Positions 6,942-11,345 of a DNA stretch of 11,345 bases are shown here, piece after piece. This DNA comes from Thermoplasmatota archaeon (GTDB taxonomy: Archaea > Thermoplasmatota > E2 > DHVEG-1). The notes under the pieces are model-generated. The model saw only the letters and a list, made by a program, of their open reading frames with translations, had not been told where the DNA came from and did no database searches. How positions within the stretch are numbered: the first letter of the stretch is position 1; every line of letters starts with the position of its first letter. The stretch covers positions 1-11,345 of the forward strand of contig JAUWOO010000049.1 in the NCBI GenBank assembly GCA_030612095.1, read 5' to 3'. A program made the translations under genes and the position numbers.

Positions 6942-7325
6942 TACAATCTCTCTAGCATAGTAGAATAATGCTTTTCCATCAAATGTCGATATATGCTCGC
7001 TTTCATTATACTCATAGAGTCCTTTGTAAAGATATATAAATATCACAAATTTTCCATCATGATCTCCTTCAGGAGATGATATTTCCCCATTTGCTCCATA
7101 CTTTATCCAAATCCATTTAGAAGAACATATGTTGGTAGAAGGATTATTCATATAGCGACGAAAAATAAGACAATTGTCGGTACCTGACAGCTCAATGTCA
7201 GAATTGAAACCTGATATTGTCCAAGGTGAATCCTTGGGTTCATTCTCATTTGTTGCTAGACCTAGAGGTATTGCAGTTGCAATCAACAGCGTGCAAATAA
7301 ATATTCCAATTATTTTCTTTTTCAT
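6939..7325 (-). CDS. Secreted protein of unknown function (first gene of the secreted operon)
   Basis: The 128-aa product begins MKKKIIGIFICTLLIATAIPLGLA, a clear Sec signal peptide, followed by a short charged linker (TNENEPKDSP). The mature domain has WTISGFNSDIELSG, two cysteines (Cys53 and Cys67 by my count) that could form a disulfide outside the cell, SSKWIWIKYG and KFVIFIYLYKGLYEYN. It has no anchor. I do not recognise the domain. It is the promoter-proximal gene. GGGGGT (7331-7336) gives a usable SD 5 nt upstream of the ATG. Its signal-peptide half is duplicated in the pseudogene at 5619-5845, so the two probably derive from one duplication. Confidence 0.8.
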   Translation of the reverse strand: MKKKIIGIFICTLLIATAIPLGLATNENEPKDSPWTISGFNSDIELSGTDNCLIFRRYMNNPSTNICSSKWIWIKYGANGEISSPEGDHDGKFVIFIYLYKGLYEYNESEHISTFDGKALFYYAREIV

Positions 7326-7336
7326 ATTTTACCCCC
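7195..7336. repeat. Direct repeat matching 5705-5845, including shared leader copy 1
   Basis: This is the intact copy of the repeat that reappears, decayed, at 5705-5845. Its signal-peptide part (7281-7336) is also shared with the other two secreted genes. The block 7223-7261 is identical to 5738-5776. Confidence 0.8.
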
Positions 7337-7378
7337 GCTGAAACATTTTAATAACTCTGTTTTGATTAATTAGTATTT

Positions 7379-7388
7379 ACTTATAAAG
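7379..7388 (-). promoter_or_regulatory. TATA box of the secreted-protein operon
   Basis: The minus strand reads ACTTTATAAG about 55-60 nt before the first ATG of the operon. This predicts a start near 7355 and a leader of about 28 nt containing the GGGGGT SD. No comparable TATA element lies in the 14-15 nt gaps inside the operon. Confidence 0.55.
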
Positions 7389-7568
7389 TGTGTCATCAAA
7401 AAATTGTGCAAAATACGAAAAAATGATGCAAATTAAAGTAGTATGAACAATAATAGCTATAAATCCAGGCTGGGAAAACTATGCTTTTGGGGTATTACGT
7501 GGGCTACTTCCTCTTGGAAAAAGGGTCAAATGGAGATATTTTTCATTTTGACATTTTAACCGGTTATG

Positions 7569-7578
7569 TTTATAAAGG
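7569..7578 (+). promoter_or_regulatory. TATA-like box and SD before a small ORF
   Basis: TTTATAAAGG lies about 28 nt before the ATG at 7600, the spacing of a leaderless archaeal promoter. A GAGGT Shine-Dalgarno at 7589-7593 is also present 6 nt before the ATG. Having both is unusual, because the predicted start would fall downstream of the SD. Confidence 0.35.
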
Positions 7579-7599
7579 ATCAACGTGCGAGGTAAACAT

Positions 7600-7710
7600 A
7601 TGGGAAAATTGACAAACGAAGAAAAGGAATTAGTTCTCAAGTTTCTAAAGACAAATTTGGGAAACAATCCTTTAGTGAAGGAAATTACTATAAAAGAATC
7701 AAGCAAATAG
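7600..7710 (+). CDS. Possible 36-residue protein
   Basis: ATG to TAG encodes MGKLTNEEKELVLKFLK followed by TNLGNNPLVKEITIKESSK. This is a charged, amphipathic helix-like segment without cysteines or a membrane span. Support comes from GAGGT 6 nt upstream and a TATA-like box. Against it, another frame across the same stretch is also open (about 49 codons, ending at 7745, no ATG), and the product is short. I do not recognise it. The rest of 7389-7867 holds a 43-codon ORF at 7481-7612 overlapping this one, and nothing else I can support. The whole gap may be decayed coding DNA. Confidence 0.35.
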   Translation: MGKLTNEEKELVLKFLKTNLGNNPLVKEITIKESSK

Positions 7711-7867
7711 ACAATGGCGAACCAAGGTTGAGGAAGATATCATAAATTCAGTGAAATATCCTTGTTACAAACAATTGAAAACTTGCAATCATTACAGATG
7801 CCGTTGGGACTTGACTCACATCCATGGATATAATATAGCATACTATCTTACTGTGCCTGGTATGTTT

Positions 7868-8263
7868 CTAACGAGTTATTATGTCTATGTACACTCTACG
7901 ATTTCTGGGGCCATCTCCTTCATAGAAGAATATATGTTGCCATGTACCCAGAACTAGTCTTTTGTTTTCTACAAGCACCGTGATGGATGATCCTAGAAGA
8001 CTTGTTTTAATGTGTGCATCACTGTTTCCCTCCATATGGTGATAATCTCCACCTTCTGGTATGATCTTCTTTAATGTTTCAATAATATCACGTTGTACAC
8101 TGGGATCTGCGCCTTCGTTTATTGTTATCCCTGCTGTTGTGTGGGGTACATAGACAATTACATGTCCTGTTTGGATGTTTTCCTTGTTTATCATCTCCTG
8201 AATATCGCTGGTAATGTCAATCATTTCATTTTTCTTTCTGGATTTAACTTTTAATTCCCTCAT
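7868..8263 (-). CDS. yjbQ: YjbQ/UPF0047 family protein (secondary thiamine-phosphate synthase type)
   Basis: The 131-aa product has all conserved stretches of the YjbQ family: YVPHTTAGITINEGADPSV (38-56), YHHMEGNSDAHIKTSLLG (74-91) and LGTWQHIFFYEGDGPRNRRV (105-124). The histidines and glutamates in these motifs form the metal/active-site cluster in family structures. E. coli YjbQ has weak thiamine-phosphate synthase activity, but the physiological role is not settled. The start is set at ATG 8263 rather than the in-frame TTG at 8275. A TATA box at 8292-8301 predicts transcription beginning near 8270, downstream of the TTG, and MRELKV matches the usual N-terminus. The gene is divergent from the HAD gene and monocistronic. 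Confidence 0.93.
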   Translation of the reverse strand: MRELKVKSRKKNEMIDITSDIQEMINKENIQTGHVIVYVPHTTAGITINEGADPSVQRDIIETLKKIIPEGGDYHHMEGNSDAHIKTSLLGSSITVLVENKRLVLGTWQHIFFYEGDGPRNRRVYIDIITR

Positions 8264-8291
8264 AGAAATCAACAAAGAGGTTATTGCCTGT

Positions 8292-8301
8292 GTTATTTAA
8301 A
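8292..8301 (-). promoter_or_regulatory. TATA box of yjbQ (near-leaderless)
   Basis: The minus strand reads TTTAAATAAC about 30-38 nt before the ATG at 8263. This gives an expected leader of only about 7-8 nt, and no SD is present. It argues for the ATG over the upstream TTG. Confidence 0.5.
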
Positions 8302-8370
8302 AAATATCCTAATTTTCTAGGTAACATTTTTGTAGTACTCATAGTTACACAGCCGCTAAGTGAATAAGAT

Positions 8371-8970
8371 ATGAAAATGAAACCAGATGCGATTCTTTTT
8401 GACATGGATGGCGTGCTAGTCGACTCGTTGGATTCGTGGCGAGCTTCCCTAAATGCTGCTTTAAAGGCACATAATCATCAAGAGATTACAAAGGAAGAGT
8501 TCATTGAGAAATATTGGGGCTATGATCTGTATGCTACCTTGGACAAGATAGGGCTGGATCATGAGATAGTAACAGCCTGTAATGAGCTGTATCAGGAGCA
8601 CTTAGACAAGGTAACGATGTATCCGGACGTGAAAGATACTCTTCAAAAACTTAAGGGGTACAAGAAAGGAATTATAACTAACACACCAAGGAATAGAGCC
8701 ATTCAGGTTATAAAGAATTTTAAACTTGGACGATACTTTGATACGGTTGTTACAAGTGATGACGTTGACAGGGGAAAACCGAGTCCCGATATTGTGTTGA
8801 AAGCATGTAAAAATTTAGGTGTTGAACCAGTAGATGCTGTAACGGTTGGTGATACTGGTAGTGATGTAGAAGCAGGAAAAGCCGCAGGTTGCGCTGTTAT
8901 TGGGATGAATATAGATGCTGATCTTACTGTCGGAAAGATGTCAGACTTAACTGAGATTTTTAAACTATAA
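8371..8970 (+). CDS. HAD-superfamily phosphatase (phosphoglycolate phosphatase/PpaX-like)
   Basis: The 199-aa product is a HAD subfamily IA hydrolase. Motif I is FDMDGVLVDS, with nucleophile Asp11 and acid/base Asp13. Motif II is IITNT with Thr103. Motif III is Lys136 in RGKPSPD, and motif IV is VGDTGSDVEAG with Asp161 and Asp165. The alpha-helical C1 cap lies between about residues 20 and 85. All catalytic residues are present, so it should be active as a Mg-dependent phosphatase in the cytoplasm. The substrate (phosphoglycolate, pyrophosphate, sugar phosphate) cannot be read from the sequence. The second Met (residue 3) is an equally possible start. No strong SD is visible. A 10-nt palindrome CGAGATCTCG follows the stop at 8973-8982. 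Confidence 0.92.
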   Translation: MKMKPDAILFDMDGVLVDSLDSWRASLNAALKAHNHQEITKEEFIEKYWGYDLYATLDKIGLDHEIVTACNELYQEHLDKVTMYPDVKDTLQKLKGYKKGIITNTPRNRAIQVIKNFKLGRYFDTVVTSDDVDRGKPSPDIVLKACKNLGVEPVDAVTVGDTGSDVEAGKAAGCAVIGMNIDADLTVGKMSDLTEIFKL

Positions 8971-9037
8971 ACCGAGATCTCGCACCCCTGTGAACTTTCT
9001 TTAGTAACGCGAATTAAATAACTGTCCGATTTGAATT

Positions 9038-9272
9038 TTATTGTGGTACTGCTATATAGTTCCATCGAGGTAGATACTCATCGAATCTGATTCTCATATT
9101 TTCTTTAAAACCTTTAGAGGCTTTTCGCCCGGTTTCGTAGATGGTATCGATGATTTCAACGGTCACTTTTAATCCTGTTTTGGTTTTGGTTTTTTCGATT
9201 AAACTTTTGACTGTATCTACATCTTTGAATACTACTCCTTGACAGGCTCTGGTGACATGAGGAAATATCCTG
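9038..9272 (-). pseudogene. C-terminal fragment of an ISAzo13-like DDE transposase
   Basis: The last 77 codons of a minus-strand frame read RIFPHVTRACQGVVFKD, KTKTKTGLKV, IYETGRKASKGFKENM and FDEYLPRWNYIAVP. This is the order and spacing I know from C-termini of ISAzo13/Rhodopirellula-type transposases, whose tails read roughly LIxxTTTKTGLKV, YETGxKVS and a final WNYTIxP. Everything upstream, including the DDE catalytic core, is missing and replaced by recombinase sequence. The stop is TAA at 9038-9040. The next bases downstream (AATTCAAATCGGACAGTTAT on the minus strand) could be the IS terminal region, but the other end is not in the window. Family naming is from memory of motifs. Confidence 0.65.
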
Positions 9273-9745
9273 TTTTCTTCTTTGATGAGATCATTATTGC
9301 TTATTTCTACACCATTTTTCGTGATAATCCAGTCCGAATCTTCATCTTTTCCATCTATGATAGTTCCTCGTTTGGCAGGCATAGTCCTAATATATTTGGA
9401 TTTATAGAAACTATACTTGAGATAAGTTTCTCTTCCCTTCAGCCACTCTAGTAACGTATCCTTAGCTTCTTCCGTAAAATATGTATGGTGGGTGTTTCCG
9501 TTTTTTGTAAATGCACTAGGAATTGTAATATTTCTCTTTTCGATATTGATATCATTAAACGTGAGATGCAATGCTTCACTTATCCTCATCCCAGAGCTTG
9601 ACATCATGAGGAATAATGCCTTTGATTTTACGTCAGCATGTTGAAGGATTTGCTTGAGTTGAGAGTTAATTGGTTTTACATTATCAGTTACTGGTGCTCT
9701 TCCCTTGGGATATGTTTTTAAAGATGTAGCTACTTTGGAGTAATG
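9273..9745 (-). pseudogene. Truncated tyrosine recombinase (XerC/D-type archaeal integrase) fragment
   Basis: About 155 codons resemble the central part of a tyrosine recombinase: KGRAPVTDNVKPI, then LFLMMSSSGMRISEALHLTFNDINIEKRNITIP with the first catalytic Arg (in GMRISEAL), then FTKNGNTHHTYFTEEAKDTLLEWLKGR covering the Lys beta-hairpin. The protein then breaks off at RIFP. The N-terminal core-binding domain is absent. The C-terminal HxxR box and nucleophile Tyr are lost, so it cannot recombine DNA by itself. The frame upstream of about 9745 runs into the opposite-strand PEBP gene and looks non-family. It continues without a stop into the transposase tail, forming an apparent in-frame chimera. 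Confidence 0.75.
9715..9724 (+). promoter_or_regulatory. TATA-like box and SD of the PEBP gene, inside the recombinase remnant
   Basis: TTTTTAAAG within 9715-9724 lies about 40 nt before the ATG at 9762. AAAGGAG (9746-9752) followed by GGTG supplies an SD. The TATA-like bases double as recombinase codons on the other strand, so the present promoter may have formed or been brought in at the junction. Confidence 0.4.
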
Positions 9746-9761
9746 AAAGGAGTGGTGAATC

Positions 9762-10196
9762 ATGAAAATATCTAGCCCTGCATTTGAAAATGGAGCGCCT
9801 ATACCAATTGAATATACTGGAACTGGAGACAATATTTTGCCACCATTGGCATTTAGTGATGTTCCTGAAAATGCAAAAAGCCTTGCAATCATTTTGGATG
9901 ATCCTGGTGGACCATTAATAACATTTGTCCACTGGACTGTTTGGAATATACCATCGGATACTATGGGAATTTCGAAGGGTGAAAATATTACATATCCTCA
10001 AGGTAGGAACAGCCTCCGAAAACAGGGGTATCTAGGACCATGTCCCCCGTTTGGAAAACACCAGTATTTTTTCAAACTATATGCATTAGATACACTGCTT
10101 GATCTAGATCATGGTGTCTCCAAAAAAAAGTTAGAAAAAACGATGTCTGGACATATTTTAGCAGAAGCGCAATTAACATGTACTTTTCATAAATGA
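9762..10196 (+). CDS. YbhB/YbcL (PEBP, Raf-kinase-inhibitor-like) family protein
   Basis: The 144-aa product matches the prokaryotic PEBP family end to end: MKISSPAFENG, the PPLAFSDVPENAKSLAIILDDP core (27-48), VHWTVWNIP (56-64), GYLGPCPPFGKHQYFFKLYALD (89-110) and MSGHILAEAQL (128-138). PEBPs are small cytoplasmic or secreted beta proteins with an anion/phosphate-binding pocket. Prokaryotic roles are mostly unknown. Two pocket positions differ from the common form: DDPDAP is DDPGGP here (46-51), and YTCDG near residue 20 is YTGTG. His57, Pro95 and His100 remain. A good SD supports the start. The gene begins about 17 bp from the recombinase remnant and ends at a strong terminator. Confidence 0.94.
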   Translation: MKISSPAFENGAPIPIEYTGTGDNILPPLAFSDVPENAKSLAIILDDPGGPLITFVHWTVWNIPSDTMGISKGENITYPQGRNSLRKQGYLGPCPPFGKHQYFFKLYALDTLLDLDHGVSKKKLEKTMSGHILAEAQLTCTFHK

Positions 10197-10257
10197 AAGT
10201 TACGATTCAAGGTTTAGATGCTTTGTTTTTTAAAGCGGGATCATTGGATCGAGACCA

Positions 10258-10294
10258 TACTTTCCTTTATCAAAGTATTGTTTTTATTTTTTTT
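10258..10294 (+). terminator. Hairpin and long T-tract after the PEBP gene
   Basis: TACTTT (10258-10263) pairs with AAAGTA (10272-10277) around an 8-nt loop. It is followed by TTGTTTTTATTTTTTTT to 10294. The layout resembles a factor-independent terminator and lies 62 nt past the PEBP stop. The remaining gap to 10441 is very AT-rich, and I see no other gene or RNA in it. Confidence 0.65.
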
Positions 10295-10441
10295 GCTTGA
10301 TATATGTTAATGTATCTACTTAGAATAACTTATCAAATTATTATAAACATTATTATATTACAAAAATGTCAATTTTTTATGGAATATGGATATTAAGATA
10401 ATTTGAATTCCAATTTTTTATTTTTCTACCTGCATACTTAG

Positions 10442-10603
10442 GTGCAAACAAAAGTTATATGGGCATCTAAATATCAAAATGACGTGTATGAGTATGATAC
10501 AATGAATGGGTTTCTCAGTCAATCAATCCGCTTTGGGGATCCGTTATTAACCACAAGAGATTTATCTTTCATCAATGGTAAATTTCATTTAGATGATGAT
10601 TAA
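10442..10603 (+). CDS. Possible 53-residue protein, GTG start
   Basis: A GTG directly after an in-frame TAG opens a 53-codon ORF with a protein-like composition: VQTKVIWASKYQNDVYEYD, then FLSQSIRFGDPLLTTRDLSF and a final GKFHLDDD. It has no cysteine, no signal peptide and no membrane segment. An AT-rich TATA-like run (10411-10425) about 24 nt upstream would fit a leaderless transcript. No SD is present. An in-frame ATG at 10502 is an alternative start. The ORF ends 21 nt before the next gene on the same strand, suggesting one transcript. I do not recognise it. It could also be a truncated N-terminal piece. Confidence 0.4.
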   Translation: MQTKVIWASKYQNDVYEYDTMNGFLSQSIRFGDPLLTTRDLSFINGKFHLDDD

Positions 10604-10624
10604 ATTATTAGAAATTTCCCATCA

Positions 10625-11345
10625 ATGGGGGCAAGTACCGTGGATTATTTAGATTTTATTGAAAAATATGTCCCTGAAGATTTAATATCGCAAAACAACT
10701 TCTCTCAACTTAAAGATATTGCTGACAATTTCCCAAGTGATTTGACAAGTTTTTTAGGCTTTGAGAGTCGTTTGATAGAACCTGAGCCGCAAGCAGATTA
10801 TCTTTTTGCTATTTCTTCTTTAAAAGGGGAACGTGATGCCCTAGCAAATCTAATAAAAAATGGCAATTTACCAGAGACTTTTCTTAATAAGTCTGAGTGG
10901 CAAAATATAGGTAATTTTGCCGAGATGTGGTCAGATTCCAATTCCGTTTTATATGACAAAATCATTGGTCTTTGGTTAGAATTTGACGCAGATAATTCCT
11001 TTTGTGAAGCTCCAATCCCAAGTATTTTCCTGCAAACGGCCTCCTTGCGTATTAACAATCCAGAGGATATAGAAAAATGTAGGTGGGTTACAAAAACTGC
11101 AATACCAATACTAACAGGTCGCCCAGTTTCTAAAAAAGTGGAAAAATTTTTTATAAACACACTAAAAAAATTACCAGATGGGGCATCAGTTTTTCAGGTA
11201 GCCGCTATGCTATCTAGAAATTCAGAAGGAATTCGTCTGGTTATCAAGAGAATACATCCAGATAAGATTGTTTCATACCTTAAATCGCTTGGATGGGCTG
11301 ATGAAGATGAAGGATTGATATTATTATTAAATGAAATTAAAAAAT
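10625..11345 (+). CDS. Unrecognised protein, 3' part beyond the window
   Basis: The frame is open from ATG 10625 to the end of the window (240 codons, no stop), with an in-frame TAA 21 nt upstream. The product starts MGASTVDYLDFIEKYVPEDL. It is soluble-looking, mixed helical and strand, with no signal peptide or membrane span. Notable stretches are DKIIGLWLEFDADNSFCEAPIPSIFLQ (about 112-138), LPDGASVFQVAAMLSRNSEGIRLVIKRI (about 190-217) and YLKSLGW (223-229). The regularity suggests an intact, conserved gene rather than noise. I cannot name the family or a reaction. No clear SD is seen, so coupling to the short ORF 21 nt upstream is plausible. The minus-strand frame across 10798-11160 is its shadow. 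Confidence 0.75.
   Translation, partial: MGASTVDYLDFIEKYVPEDLISQNNFSQLKDIADNFPSDLTSFLGFESRLIEPEPQADYLFAISSLKGERDALANLIKNGNLPETFLNKSEWQNIGNFAEMWSDSNSVLYDKIIGLWLEFDADNSFCEAPIPSIFLQTASLRINNPEDIEKCRWVTKTAIPILTGRPVSKKVEKFFINTLKKLPDGASVFQVAAMLSRNSEGIRLVIKRIHPDKIVSYLKSLGWADEDEGLILLLNEIKK

Noticed and set aside
7751..7957. 68-codon plus-strand ORF overlapping the 3' end of yjbQ
   Set aside because: Its second half is antisense to conserved yjbQ codons, and no SD or TATA box fits its ATG.
8264..8275. TTG start adding four residues to YjbQ
   Set aside because: The predicted transcription start from the TATA box at 8292-8301 is downstream of it, and the ATG gives the family's normal N-terminus.
9746..9892. 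N-terminal extension of the recombinase frame (MIARLFAFSGTSLNANGG...)
   Set aside because: It lies antisense to the first codons of the well-supported PEBP gene, shows no recombinase similarity, and is a chance open frame.
10193..10300. A 35-residue ORF starting with ATGA overlapping the PEBP stop (MKVTIQGLDALFFKAG...)
   Set aside because: The 4-nt overlap looks like translational coupling, but the frame runs straight through the hairpin and T-tract terminator. Its last residues (VFIFFA) are just that T-tract translated.
1..11345. CRISPR array or tandem short repeats
   Set aside because: No regularly spaced repeats were seen. The only repeats are the signal-peptide and leader copies in coding sequence.

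Overview
The window is AT-rich archaeal DNA. The archaeal assignment rests on an archaeal-type sliding-clamp loader small subunit (RfcS), the archaeal GTP cyclohydrolase MptA, a tRNA-Thr with discriminator U and no encoded CCA, TATA-box promoters placed so that transcripts are leaderless or nearly so, and a cyclic 2,3-diphosphoglycerate synthase-like GTPase. The secreted proteins with a stereotyped MKKKIIGIF leader remind me of Thermoplasmata-type euryarchaea. That narrower placement is an impression, not a demonstration.

Left part (1-5464): ordinary chromosomal genes. A possibly decayed coding remnant lies at the left edge, followed by tRNA-Thr(GGU) on the minus strand. Reading right on the plus strand come mptA (pterin/archaeosine precursor synthesis), an isocitrate/isopropylmalate-family dehydrogenase with an NADP-type Lys-Tyr signature, and the COG2403-type GTPase. 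Facing them on the minus strand is a pair, a YqiA-like serine esterase followed by rfcS. The GTPase and rfcS overlap tail to tail by 9 bp.

Middle (5465-7388): a minus-strand operon of three small secreted proteins, ordered 7325, 6924, 6318. Each carries nearly the same Shine-Dalgarno and signal-peptide DNA but an unrelated mature domain. A decayed fourth copy (about 5845-5619) follows downstream, still close to the first gene at the DNA level. This looks like duplication with exchange of the mature part.

Right part (7389-11345): a stretch with one possible 36-residue protein, then divergent yjbQ (secondary thiamine-phosphate synthase family) and a HAD phosphatase. Next is a composite mobile-element scar: a truncated tyrosine recombinase running in frame into the C-terminal tail of an IS transposase. 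A PEBP/YbhB-family gene starts right at the edge of that scar and ends at a clear hairpin plus T-tract terminator. The window closes with a short GTG-initiated ORF and the first 240 codons of a plus-strand gene I do not recognise, which runs off the end.

The most interesting parts are the shared-leader secreted cassette with its pseudogene, the recombinase/transposase chimera, and the unrecognised two-gene unit at the right edge.
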